DNA of 64,000 nucleotides from Phycisphaeraceae bacterium (GCA_019636695.1 JAHBXD010000001.1:975567-1039566); one strand, 5' to 3'. Positions 1-8,790 are shown, numbered from the stretch's first letter. Numbers and translations: made by a program. The notes: generated by a model from the letters alone, not told the origin.

Positions 1-2006
1 ACGATTTCGTTCCATCGCTCGATCGACTCGCGGGACCGCCGCATCGACAGCCCCTCGATCTGAGAGAAGTGGACCCAGAGATGGTGGCCCTTGACCCGGT
101 CCACGCCGAGCGACGCCGCGATCTTCACGAGGTCGGGTAACTCGGCCACGTTGGATGCGAGGAATGTGGTCTGAAAGGTGACCCGGCAGTAGTTGCCTCC
201 GCTCGCCGCGTGAGCATCCCGCACACAGATGAACTCGCGGACATTCGCCAGAATCTGCTCCAGTCTCGTCCCGATCATCACGCTTTCCTGCGTCGCCGCC
301 GTGGCGCCGTTGATCGAGATCTTGACGTCGGAGCAGATGGGCACCAGCCGCTCGGCCCAGTTGCGAGCGCCGCGCTTCGGGAACGTGCCGTTGGTGGTCA
401 GGTTCATCCGCACGCCGAACTCGCGGCACAGGTCGATGAACTCGTCGAAGTGCTCGTACAGGAGCGGTTCGCCCATGGTGCTGGGAATGACCTCCCGTAG
501 CCGCGTCCCCTTGCAGCTCTCTAGCACTTGCCTCACCAGCCCGATGTCCATGCGCCGCCGAGGTCTCCCGGCCGCGCGGCGCGCCAACTGGAGCGTACTG
601 TGCGGGGAGTGTTCCTCGCACATGACGCACCGGAGGTTGCAGTCGTCGGGGTTCGTGTCGAACGTGATGCGCCAGGGGCCGGGCTTGGGTTCGAGTTCAA
701 CGGACGGCCGGGCGTTCATGACGCGGCGGTAGACAGCCTCCACGCCCAACACGTGGTCGCGCACCGAGGGAACATCGCCGCCTGGGGAGAGGAGATAGCC
801 GCGACGGCCAAGGCGCTTGGCGAGTGCAGGATCGTCCACCATGCGCTGCATCTGCTCCGCCATCGAGCGCCGGTCACGGTGCCGGAACAGCAGACCATTC
901 ACCTCATGACGGACGTACTCGGCCATGCCCCCCACATCCGCCGTGACGACCGGAACGCGAGCCTGCTGTGCCTCGTGAATCACGAGGGGAGAGTTCTCCG
1001 TCCAGATCGAGGGCACCACGATGGCGTCGACCCGATCGAACACGTCGGGCACGATGCGCTCATTCTGATACTCGCCCATCCACTCGACACGCTCGCCTGC
1101 GCGGTTGGGCAGACTCGCCGCGATCCGTCGCATCGACGAGGTGTAGGGTTCTCGTGGGCGGCCCCAGATGCGCAGTCTCGGCTCTCCTCGCAAGTGCCCG
1201 AAGGCATCCAGCAGGTGGTGAATCCCCTTTGCCGGAATGTGGGTCCCGATGTACCCGAGAACACGGCTCGCTTCCGGGTGACGTTGACGACCAGCCAAGC
1301 GAGCAAGGTCAAACCCGTAGTCGAGGTAGATCAGCTTCTCGCGGGGGATGCCGAACTCGTCTCGGTAGCGCGCCATCAAGTAGCGGGAGGGAGCGATGAA
1401 CGCATCCACGAGGTGTGCCATCGCTCGCACATTCCTCATCCGATCGCTAACCCAAGCCGTCCAGCGGTCGCTGTCGGCCTGATGGAGCTCGGGGCCTCCG
1501 GAGAAGTAGAGCGAGTAGCACTTCTCGGCGCACTTCCGGTCGTCCTGGCCGTCGCACAGGGGAAACGGCTCCTGGCCAGACTCGGCAACACGCTGGATGA
1601 ACTGCCCGCGCGGACACATCAACCAGAAGTCGTGTAGGGTGTAGACGAGAGGCAGTCCCCGGTCATGGATCGTCCGCAGGAGCGTCGTGGACAGGTGCGA
1701 GACATGATTCACATGAACGACATCCGGCGGGAACTCGTCCAGGAGCCGTCGAAGCTCGGTGTCGATACCTTCGTAGCGGTAGCGGTCCCGGGACTCGGAG
1801 TTGTTGACGATGCGGAGGCGGACGCGGCGGTCTTCCGCGTCGGTCTCATCGCTCGTGGCGAACTGTGTCAGGAAGGGGTCCTCCTGTCTGGTGAAGACCC
1901 GTACCTCGTGCCGCGATGCGAGTTCGCGTGCCAGGGTCTGCGTGTAGACCTCCGAGCCCGCGTTATAGCGAGGCGGATAGCCGTGGATGACCAGGAGCAC
2001 GCGCAT
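1..2006 (-). CDS. Fused GT4 glycosyltransferase / radical SAM protein (C-terminus beyond window)
   Basis: An uninterrupted leftward frame runs from the ATG at 2004-2006 past the window edge, so at least 668 residues are visible. Residues 1 to about 400 read as a GT-B glycosyltransferase of family 4: the N-terminal loop GYPPRYNAGSE (9-19) and the retaining EX7E motif ENSPLVIHE (E337, E345) followed by a VTADVGGMAEYV loop. After a short linker comes a radical SAM cluster motif CNLRCVMC (C456, C460, C463, the CX3CX2C pattern) and a GEPLLYEHFDEF strand with LTTNGT, as in radical SAM TIM barrels. By family it should transfer a sugar from an activated donor and do SAM radical chemistry; the substrate is unknown. 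The frame was checked codon by codon across the junction, so the fusion is real in this sequence. It lies beside a broken prophage terminase, suggesting cargo or a replacement event. Confidence 0.85.
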   Translation of the reverse strand, partial: MRVLLVIHGYPPRYNAGSEVYTQTLARELASRHEVRVFTRQEDPFLTQFATSDETDAEDRRVRLRIVNNSESRDRYRYEGIDTELRRLLDEFPPDVVHVNHVSHLSTTLLRTIHDRGLPLVYTLHDFWLMCPRGQFIQRVAESGQEPFPLCDGQDDRKCAEKCYSLYFSGGPELHQADSDRWTAWVSDRMRNVRAMAHLVDAFIAPSRYLMARYRDEFGIPREKLIYLDYGFDLARLAGRQRHPEASRVLGYIGTHIPAKGIHHLLDAFGHLRGEPRLRIWGRPREPYTSSMRRIAASLPNRAGERVEWMGEYQNERIVPDVFDRVDAIVVPSIWTENSPLVIHEAQQARVPVVTADVGGMAEYVRHEVNGLLFRHRDRRSMAEQMQRMVDDPALAKRLGRRGYLLSPGGDVPSVRDHVLGVEAVYRRVMNARPSVELEPKPGPWRITFDTNPDDCNLRCVMCEEHSPHSTLQLARRAAGRPRRRMDIGLVRQVLESCKGTRLREVIPSTMGEPLLYEHFDEFIDLCREFGVRMNLTTNGTFPKRGARNWAERLVPICSDVKISINGATAATQESVMIGTRLEQILANVREFICVRDAHAASGGNYCRVTFQTTFLASNVAELPDLVKIAASLGVDRVKGHHLWVHFSQIEGLSMRRSRESIERWNEI

Positions 2007-2190
2007 CGGGGGGTCATTGTACTTGGCCGACCCCGGTAGGGCAGAAGCCCCCGCTCCGGCGGCATCGCACCGCGGGCGCCGACTCCTGCCCTCCGCATGG
2101 CCACAGCCGACACCGAACGGGTAAGCATCTCCGGTAGGAGCGCGCGATGTCACCGTGCCCACGCTGCGGACCAGATCGCGGTCGTGGAGT

Positions 2191-2922
2191 TCATCCACCG
2201 GGAGGAATGGCCGCGGACTCGTCGGGCGCGCTGCCGAGGGCGTAGAACGCCTTGTCGAGCACGCGGAGCAGCGAGTTCTGGCACGGATCTGGCTCTGGCT
2301 GCGAGTCCCGATCCGCACGAATCAGTCGCTCCCTGTTGTGGGGCGCAAGCGATCCGATGATCTGGCTGAAGAAGGCGATCCAGCGCGGGTAGTCCTCTTG
2401 CCAGGGCAGGTCGCCCGTGCTCTGGGGCACGCGCGGCTCCATGCCTCGCGATCGCTGCAGGCGATTGATGGCGGCCCTGGCTCGGCTGTCCATGATCGGG
2501 AAGTGGCAGCGCGTGGTCCAATGCAGGAACTTCGTGGCAAACGAGTAGGGACCGCCACTGCCGTCCGCATCGGTGAGACCCAGCGCGATCGGCATGGCGA
2601 TGCGCGCGGCCTCCACGACCCTTGCTGGCGATCTCTCTAGCACCGCGGGGTCCAACGAGCGGCAGACCTGTAGGACCTGGTCGGCGCCGCGGCGCAGTGT
2701 CTCGATGACCCGATCCACCAGCCCCTGCTTCCAGAACATCTGCGTCGCCCAGACGCCATTGATCAGCACGACTCGCTCGGCGATCGACGCCGCGTCGAGC
2801 GCGGCTTCGGGCGATGGGAAGTGCGTGTGCATGAGGCGGTCGGCGGCCCTGAACTCGGCGCTGCCGTTGCACCGCCGGATCGCCTCTTCCGCCTCGTCTA
2901 GATCGAGCAGGGGGGGTTCCAC
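2191..2922 (-). CDS. Hypothetical protein with SFATKFLHW / FPIMDSRAR motif
   Basis: I chose a GTG start at 2922 because everything upstream in the frame is the antisense of the terminase on the other strand; a G-rich GGGGACA precedes it. The product is about 243 residues, mostly helical and without a signal peptide. Its most recognisable part is SFATKFLHW (residues 127-135) followed by FPIMDSRAR (141-149). I have seen this pair in uncharacterised helical proteins, some near phage-defence genes, but I cannot name the family firmly. The start lies only 19 bp from the first usable start of the terminase remnant on the opposite strand, so this gene sits where the terminase ATPase half should be. 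Function unknown. Confidence 0.6.
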   Translation of the reverse strand: MEPPLLDLDEAEEAIRRCNGSAEFRAADRLMHTHFPSPEAALDAASIAERVVLINGVWATQMFWKQGLVDRVIETLRRGADQVLQVCRSLDPAVLERSPARVVEAARIAMPIALGLTDADGSGGPYSFATKFLHWTTRCHFPIMDSRARAAINRLQRSRGMEPRVPQSTGDLPWQEDYPRWIAFFSQIIGSLAPHNRERLIRADRDSQPEPDPCQNSLLRVLDKAFYALGSAPDESAAIPPGG

Positions 2923-2941
2923 TGTCCCCGAGCATAGACGA

Positions 2942-3907
2942 GTGGCAGTGGACGCCCGCCGGGACCACCGCCCGGTGCCCGAGGCGACGGCCCTCGACGA
3001 GGACTTGCTCACCGCCGACCAGATCTGCGCCAAACTCAGCGGCCACCAGCGGGGTGAAGTTCCGATCGGGGCGTCGGCGCTGACGATGTTCATCGACGTG
3101 CAGGCCAAGTGCCTCTTCTGGCTCGTGGCCGCGTGGGAGGAGGACTTCACCGGGTACGTCATCGATTACGGCACCGAGCCCGACCAGAAGGCGGCGTACT
3201 TCACGCTGCGCGACATGCGGCGAACGCTCGGTGCCGCGGCGCCGCGGGCCGGGCTCGAGGGCGCAATCTACGCCGGGCTGGAGCGACTGTGCGAGCGCAC
3301 GCTCGGGCGCGAGTGGCGGCGCGACGACGGGGCGATGGTCCGCATCGACCGCTGCCTGATCGACGCTAACTGGGGGCAGTCGTCGGACGTGGTCTACCTG
3401 TTCTGCCGCCAGAGCGCCTTCAGCGGCGTGCTCCTGCCGAGCCACGGGCGTTATGTCGGCGCATCGAGCCTGCCGTTCAGCGAGTACAAGCGCAAGCGCG
3501 GCGACCGCGTCGGGCTGAACTGGCGCATCCCCGTCGTCACGGGCAAGCGAGCCGTTCGGCACGTCGTCTTCGACACCAACTACTGGAAGTCCTTCATCCA
3601 GGCGCGCCTGGCCGTGCCCATGGGCGACCCCGGCTCGCTCTCCCTCTTCGGCCACAAACCCGAGCGGCACCAACTCCTCGCGGAGCACCTGACGGCCGAG
3701 TACCGGGTCAAGACCCAGGGCCGCGGGCGCACCGTGGACGAGTGGAAGCTCCGCGTGGATGGCCTCGACAACCACTGGCTCGACTGCCTCGTGGGATCTG
3801 CGGTCGCGGCGTCGATGCAGGGGGCGGTGTTGTTTGGGACGGACCATAAGGCGCCGACCGGCCGGCCGCGACTGCGGTTGTCCGAACATCAGAGGGGGCG
3901 CCGCTGA
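2942..3907 (+). pseudogene. Phage terminase large subunit, GpA type, C-terminal nuclease half only
   Basis: About 321 residues match the RNase H-like nuclease half of GpA-family large terminases: a first acidic motif LTMFIDVQ, then WLVAAWEEDFTGYVIDYG, a second acidic motif IDANWG and a final LDCLVG motif, so the three expected catalytic acids are present. The N-terminal packaging ATPase with its Walker motifs is missing; full-length relatives are roughly 550-650 residues. The frame stays open to the left, but there it is only the antisense of a leftward gene. The GTG at 2942 is the first plausible start, with no good ribosome binding site. The stop overlaps the next start (TGATG). I infer a truncated, non-packaging remnant. 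Confidence 0.8.
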
Positions 3908-4092
3908 TGCCGCGCGTGAAGCAGAGCATCCCCACGCGAGAGGGCGAGCGGCTGGGGGTGGTCTGCCGGCACTGCGGCTGCGCGCACCACCGCGTCGTGT
4001 ACCTCAAGCGCCTCCCCGGCGGGGTGCTGCTGCGCCGGCGCGAGTGCCGGCACTGCGGGCGCCGCTTCTCGACGCGCGAGCAGGCGTCGTGA
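3907..4092 (+). CDS. Small phage zinc-ribbon protein, NrdR-ribbon-like
   Basis: A 61-residue basic protein with two CxxC knuckles: VVCRHCGC near residue 20 and RRRECRHCGRRFSTRE near residue 50. The spacing and the RRRECxxCGRRF wording closely resemble the N-terminal zinc ribbon of the transcriptional repressor NrdR, but the ATP-cone domain is absent. Mu-like phages carry an unrelated small zinc-ribbon regulator (Com) in this neighbourhood, so a nucleic-acid-binding regulatory role is plausible. Its ATG overlaps the terminase stop, so it was part of the late operon. Confidence 0.65.
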   Translation: MPRVKQSIPTREGERLGVVCRHCGCAHHRVVYLKRLPGGVLLRRRECRHCGRRFSTREQAS

Positions 4093-4324
4093 GCGGCGGA
4101 GACTGAACCATGCGCGCACGAATGCATAGCGCCGCTTTGCGGCCCGTTGCATCTGTTGCATCAACGCGGAGGTCTTCGCGCAGCACATTCGATAGATCGA
4201 ACGAAGTTGTGCTGGTCAGTGCTCTCGGGCGCGTAAGTCGCCTCGTGATCGCGTAGGTTTCCAGTAGACGACGCGCGACAAGAGGCGCGGTCGTGCAGAT
4301 GTAGACGAGCGACAGGCGCGAGCA

Positions 4325-4522
4325 ATGCCGGGCGAACTGGAACAGGCCATCAAGGACAACGCCGCGGGGCCGGCCAAGGCCTCGGTGGACGGCCAGTCGG
4401 TCGAGCAGCACGGCCTGCGCGAGCAGATCGAGGCCGACCGCTACCTGTCCGGCAAGGAGGCCACGCGCAAGAAGGGGCTGGGGGTCAAGCTCGTCAAGCT
4501 CGAACCGCCGGGGGCCGTGTGA
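4325..4522 (+). CDS. Small conserved phage protein between terminase and portal (possible head-tail connector)
   Basis: This 65-residue protein (MPGELEQAIKDNAAG... ending LVKLEPPGAV) sits in the slot usually held by gpW-like joining proteins, between terminase and portal genes. It is predicted to be mostly helical with a central QHGLREQIEADRYL helix. Assignment to a connector role is by position and general resemblance, not by a diagnostic motif. Its stop overlaps an upstream GTG of the portal frame (GTGTGA), which suggests translational coupling. The 230 bp before it (4093-4324) show no gene. Confidence 0.55.
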   Translation: MPGELEQAIKDNAAGPAKASVDGQSVEQHGLREQIEADRYLSGKEATRKKGLGVKLVKLEPPGAV

Positions 4523-4524
4523 CC

Positions 4525-6015
4525 ATGCTGAGCCGACTCTTCCCATCCCGGCGAACGAAGCCCGCTGAGGCGGCACGGACCCGGACGGTCGTGCCCGTCG
4601 TGCGGGCGAAGTTCGACTCGGCGCAGACCACGCCCGACAACCGGCGGCACTGGGCGCAGGCGGACGGCCTGGCCCCGAACGCCGCCGTCAACCCCGAGGT
4701 GCGGCGGATCCTGCGCAACCGCGCCCGCTACGAGGTCGCCAACAACTCCTACGCCAAGGGCATCGTCCTGACGCTGGCGAACGACACCGTCGGCACGGGG
4801 CCGCGTCTCCAGATGCTCACCGCCAGCGGCGAGGCCAACCAGCGCATCGAGGATGTGTTCGAGGGCTGGGCGCGCGCGATCGACTTGGCGGGCAAGCTCC
4901 GCACGATGCGGATGTCCCGCGCGGAGAGCGGCGAGGCGTTCGCCGTCCTCACGAGCAACCCCGGCGTGGACTCGCCGGTGAAGCTCGACCTGCGGCTCAT
5001 CGAGCCCGACCAGGTGACCAGCCCGCGCCCGCGCGTGCCGCGCCCCCCCACGACGGGCGAGGTTGACGGCATCGTCTTCGACGCTTTCGGCAACCCGGTG
5101 GCCTACCACGTGCTCAAGCGGCACCCCGGCGACTCGATGTTCTGGCGCGACGGTGATCCTTTGGCGTTCGACGTGGTTCCCGCGGTGTCGATGGTCCACT
5201 ACTTCCGCCCGGACCGGCCCGGGCAGTGGCGCGGCATCCCCGACATCACGCCGGCGCTGCCGCTGTTCGCGCAGCTGCGCCGCTACACGCTCGCGGTGAT
5301 CGCGGCAGCGGAGACGGCGGCGGACTTCGCGGCGGTGCTCTACACGGAAGCCCCGGCCAACGGAGAGGCGGACCCGCTCGAACCGATGGACGAGGTCGCG
5401 CTGGAGAAGCGCCTGGCGACGGTGCTGCCCGGCGGGTGGAAGCTCGGGCAGATCCACGCCGAGCAGCCGGCGACGACCTACGCCGAGTTCAAGAAGGAGA
5501 TCCTCAACGAGATCGCCCGGTGCCTGAACATGCCGTTCAACGTCGCGGCGGGCAACTCCTCGGGGTACAACTACGCCTCCGGCCGCCTCGACCACCAGAC
5601 GTACTTCAAGAGCATCCGCGTCGAGCAGCACCACCTGCGGGTGGCGGTGCTCGACCGCATTCTGCGCGCTTGGCTCGACGAGGCGGTGCTGGTTGAGGGC
5701 CTGCTGCCGCAGTCGATGCGCGAGATCAATGCTGCCGCACCGCACACCTGGTTCTGGGACGGTGTCGAGCACGTGGACCCGGCGAAGGAAGCCAGCGCTC
5801 AGGCGACTCGCCTCGCCAACCACACGACGACGCTGGCCGCGGAGTACGCGCGGCAGGGACGGGACTGGGAAGAGGAACTCCGCCAGCGCGCCAAGGAAGC
5901 GGCGCTCATGCAGCAGCTCGGGCTGACGCCGGCTCAGGCAGCGCCCGCAGCACCCGATGACAAGGACAACGACGATGCCGAGCAACGCACGGACGCGGCC
6001 GCGCTCGCGGCCTGA
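4525..6015 (+). CDS. Phage portal protein, lambda GpB family
   Basis: The 496-residue product carries the hallmarks of lambda-type portals: RRILRNRARYEVANNSYAKG near residue 60, the long central stem with PDRPGQWRGIP, and the NVAAGNSSGYNYASGRLDHQ segment near residue 340. In a virion it would form the dodecameric ring at the vertex through which DNA is pumped. The start could also be the GTG at 4519 that overlaps the upstream stop. The gene looks intact and overlaps the start of the next gene by about 40 bp, consistent with a packed late operon. Confidence 0.93.
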   Translation: MLSRLFPSRRTKPAEAARTRTVVPVVRAKFDSAQTTPDNRRHWAQADGLAPNAAVNPEVRRILRNRARYEVANNSYAKGIVLTLANDTVGTGPRLQMLTASGEANQRIEDVFEGWARAIDLAGKLRTMRMSRAESGEAFAVLTSNPGVDSPVKLDLRLIEPDQVTSPRPRVPRPPTTGEVDGIVFDAFGNPVAYHVLKRHPGDSMFWRDGDPLAFDVVPAVSMVHYFRPDRPGQWRGIPDITPALPLFAQLRRYTLAVIAAAETAADFAAVLYTEAPANGEADPLEPMDEVALEKRLATVLPGGWKLGQIHAEQPATTYAEFKKEILNEIARCLNMPFNVAAGNSSGYNYASGRLDHQTYFKSIRVEQHHLRVAVLDRILRAWLDEAVLVEGLLPQSMREINAAAPHTWFWDGVEHVDPAKEASAQATRLANHTTTLAAEYARQGRDWEEELRQRAKEAALMQQLGLTPAQAAPAAPDDKDNDDAEQRTDAAALAA

Positions 6016-7987
6016 GAACACGAATGTGCCTTCGTCGCTGCGCCTCACGGCGACGGCGGAGATCGAAGTCGAGGCCGCCGCCGAGGGTGAGCGAGCTCTG
6101 CCGCGCTTCCGCATGGTGGCGTACACAGGCGGTGCCATGCGCATCGCCGCGTGGCGCTACCCGGTGGTCATCGACCTCGCCGGGCTTGAGATCCCCTCCC
6201 AATCGTGCCCCATCCGTTTCGGGCACGACCCGGCCGCGGGCGTGGGGCACACCGACGCCATCCGCGTCGAGGGCGGCCAGCTCATCGCCACCGGCACGAT
6301 CTCGCGCGACACTGCCGCGGCGAAGGAGGTCGTCGCCTCGTCGAAGAACGGCTTCCCCTGGCAGGCTTCGGTGGGCGCGAGCGTGGACGAGTTCGAGTTC
6401 GTGCGCGAGAAGCAGAAGGCGACAGTCAACGGACGCGAGTTCGAGGGCCCCATCAACATCGTGCGCCGAGCGACGCTCGGCGAGATCAGCTTCGTGGACC
6501 TCGGCGCCGATGGCGGCACCAGCGCCAGCATCGCGGCGGGGAAGGAGAAGGCAGTCATGGACGACAACCAGGCGCCCGAGGGCGCTGACACCGACGCCGG
6601 CACGGACGCCGGCGCCCCCGCCGCGACCCCCACGACCCCCACGAGTCCGCCGACGCCGACTCCCAGGGCCAGCGCCGAGGACGTGCGCGCCCAGGCGCTC
6701 GCCGAAACCGAGCGCATCGGCGCCATCCGCCGCGTGTGCGCCGGCCGCCACCTCGACGTCGAGGCCAAGGCAATCCGCGAGGGCTGGGACGCGACGCGCT
6801 GTGAGCTGGAGGTCCTGCGGGCGAGCCGCCCGAAGGCCCCGGCCATCCACGCGCCCGATCACATGGCCACGCCGCAGATCCTGGAGGCTGCATGCTTCCT
6901 GACCGCGCGGCTGGACGGCGTCGAGAAGGCGTTCGACGACCAGACGCTGGAGGCCGCGACCAAGCGCTTCCGCGGCGGGATCGGGCTTCAGGAACTGTTG
7001 CTCGAAGCCGCCTGGGCCAACGGGTACACCGGCCGCAACTTCCGCGACAGCCGGCAGGTGCTCCGGCACGCGTTCAACCCGCCGATCGAGGCCGGTTTCA
7101 GCGCCATCGACATCGGCGGCATCCTCTCCAACGTCGCCAACAAGTTCCTGCTCGAGGGCTTCTTCAGCGTCGAGCGGGCGTGGCGCAGTGTCACCGCCGT
7201 CCGCAACGTCAGCGACTTCAAGACGGTCACGTCCTACCGCCTGGTCGGCAAGGACCAGTACGAGATCGTCGCCCCGGGCGGTGAGATCAAGCACGGGACG
7301 CTGGGCGAGGAGCAGTACACCAACAAGGCCGACACCTACGCCCTGATGCTCGCCATCGACCGGCGCGACATCATCAACGACGACCTCGGCGCCATCACGA
7401 CCGTCCCGCGCAAGCTCGGCCGCGGCTCGGGCCTGAAGATCAACGACGTGTTCTGGACAACGTTCCTGAACAACGCTGCGTTCTTCACGGCGGGCAACAA
7501 CAACTTCATCTCGGGCGCCGACACGGCGCTCTCGATCGACGGCCTGACCAAGGCCGAGGTCACGTTCATGGACCAGGTGGACTCCGATGGCAAGCCCATC
7601 GGGATCATGCCGGCGATCCTGCTCGTGCCCACGGCGCTGTCGGCCATCGGCACGCAGCTGTTCAAGAGCCTGGAGCTGCGCGACACGACGGCCAACACGC
7701 GCTACCCCGTCTCCAACCCGCACCAGGGCAAGTTCCGCGTCGAGGTCAGCCGCTACCTCGGCAACTCGGTGTACGCCGGCAGCTCGACCAAGGCGTGGTA
7801 CCTCCTCGCCGACCCGAGCGACCTGCCGGTCATCGAGGTGGCGTTCCTCAACGGGCAGGAGAGCCCGACGATCGAGACGGCGGAGGCGGACTTCAACCGC
7901 CTGGGCGTGCAGATGCGCGGGTACCACGACTTCGGCGTGAACCTCCAGGACCCGCGCGGCGGCGTGAAGGCCAAGGGCGAGGCGTGA
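5975..7987 (+). CDS. Prohead protease - major capsid protein fusion
   Basis: This single frame of about 670 residues joins two normally separate head genes. The first 190 residues resemble a prohead maturation protease (IRFGHDPAAGVGHTDAIR and WQASVGASVDEFEFV, and further on LGEISFVDLGADGGT). A low-complexity Asp/Pro/Thr linker follows. From about residue 290 to the end it reads as a major capsid subunit (QLFKSLELRDTTANTRYP, GYHDFGVNLQDPRGG). Protease-capsid fusions are a known arrangement in some siphophages. I chose the ATG at 5975 because AAGGA lies 8 bp upstream; an in-frame ATG at 5957 is the alternative. No disruption is visible. Confidence 0.9.
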   Translation: MPSNARTRPRSRPENTNVPSSLRLTATAEIEVEAAAEGERALPRFRMVAYTGGAMRIAAWRYPVVIDLAGLEIPSQSCPIRFGHDPAAGVGHTDAIRVEGGQLIATGTISRDTAAAKEVVASSKNGFPWQASVGASVDEFEFVREKQKATVNGREFEGPINIVRRATLGEISFVDLGADGGTSASIAAGKEKAVMDDNQAPEGADTDAGTDAGAPAATPTTPTSPPTPTPRASAEDVRAQALAETERIGAIRRVCAGRHLDVEAKAIREGWDATRCELEVLRASRPKAPAIHAPDHMATPQILEAACFLTARLDGVEKAFDDQTLEAATKRFRGGIGLQELLLEAAWANGYTGRNFRDSRQVLRHAFNPPIEAGFSAIDIGGILSNVANKFLLEGFFSVERAWRSVTAVRNVSDFKTVTSYRLVGKDQYEIVAPGGEIKHGTLGEEQYTNKADTYALMLAIDRRDIINDDLGAITTVPRKLGRGSGLKINDVFWTTFLNNAAFFTAGNNNFISGADTALSIDGLTKAEVTFMDQVDSDGKPIGIMPAILLVPTALSAIGTQLFKSLELRDTTANTRYPVSNPHQGKFRVEVSRYLGNSVYAGSSTKAWYLLADPSDLPVIEVAFLNGQESPTIETAEADFNRLGVQMRGYHDFGVNLQDPRGGVKAKGEA

Positions 7988-8047
7988 ATGGAACTCGACA
8001 ACGGTGGCATCGGCATCGGCGAGCCCGCACCACCACAGGAGCAGACC

Positions 8048-8386
8048 ATGACGGCGACGTTCATCCATGAAGGGGCATCGATCGACTACACGCCGGGCGC
8101 GGACGTGGACGCCGGCGCGGTGGTCGTGCAGGGCGAACTGTTCGGCGTGGCGGTGCGGGCGATCCCCGCCAACACGCTCGGGGCGCTCGCGGTCGAGGGG
8201 GTCTTCGACTTCCCCAAGGGCACGGGCGGCGGGTCGGCGATCGCGGCCGGCGCGAAGCTGTACTGGAACGCGCTCGGCCAGGTCGCCACGACCGATGACG
8301 CTGCGGGCGTGAACAAGGCCATCGGCAAGGCGGTGCTGGCGGCGGCCGACGCGGACGCCACCGTCCGCGCGCGACTCTCGCAGTGA
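8048..8386 (+). CDS. DUF2190 family capsid decoration protein, copy 1
   Basis: The 112-residue product begins MTATFIHEG, with an AGGAGC ribosome binding site just before the ATG. It has the family pattern of a first beta segment (DAGAVVVQGELFGVA), a middle GVFDFPKG turn and a LYWNALGQVAT strand. DUF2190 proteins are small beta-rich proteins placed next to major capsid genes and act as capsid cement in some phages. The frame extends upstream to 7988 but that part is only the leader after the capsid stop. It is followed by a second, diverged copy. Confidence 0.85.
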   Translation: MTATFIHEGASIDYTPGADVDAGAVVVQGELFGVAVRAIPANTLGALAVEGVFDFPKGTGGGSAIAAGAKLYWNALGQVATTDDAAGVNKAIGKAVLAAADADATVRARLSQ

Positions 8387-8420
8387 CGGATCACGGGCAC
8401 GCACCCACGAGGAGCAACGC

Positions 8421-8789
8421 ATGGGCGCACAGATCATCCGGCTGGGATTGAGGATCAACTACACGGCCCCGAGCGACATCGACTACGGCGATGTGGTCGT
8501 CCAGGGGGATCTTGTCGGCATCGCCACGCGCGACATCAAGAGCGGCGAGGTCGGGCGCATCGCGCTGGCGGGCCTCTTCGGGATCGTCAAGGACACCGGC
8601 GTGGGCACCGCGATCAACGCGGGCACCAAAGTGTACTGGGACGCCAACTCGAAGGTCGCCACGGCGAGCGACGGCGGCGGGCTGAACAAGTTCCTCGGCG
8701 TCTCGACGCGCGATGCGCAGGACGGGGACCGGTTCGTCCGCGTGCTCATGGGCGGCGGCGTGCTGGCCGCGGCGGGGGCGGAGGGCTGA
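8421..8789 (+). CDS. DUF2190 family capsid decoration protein, copy 2
   Basis: The 122-residue product follows the same plan as its upstream neighbour: DYGDVVVQGDLVGIA, a GLFGIVKDTG turn and a VYWDANSKVATAS strand. By eye it shares roughly 35-40 % of residues with copy 1. A GAGGAGCAAC ribosome binding site precedes the ATG. It keeps a canonical capsid-cement layout, so the two copies probably made a mixed or two-layer decoration. The stop is one base before the GTG start of the next gene. Confidence 0.85.
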   Translation: MGAQIIRLGLRINYTAPSDIDYGDVVVQGDLVGIATRDIKSGEVGRIALAGLFGIVKDTGVGTAINAGTKVYWDANSKVATASDGGGLNKFLGVSTRDAQDGDRFVRVLMGGGVLAAAGAEG

Positions 8790-8790
8790 C

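Noticed and set aside
528..1637. Long plus-strand frame (369 codons) at the left end
   Set aside because: It is the antisense shadow of the glycosyltransferase/radical SAM gene, whose domain motifs lie on the minus strand.
5906..8458. 850-codon minus-strand frame under the capsid genes
   Set aside because: High-GC shadow frame; the plus strand codes for recognisable portal, protease-capsid and DUF2190 proteins.
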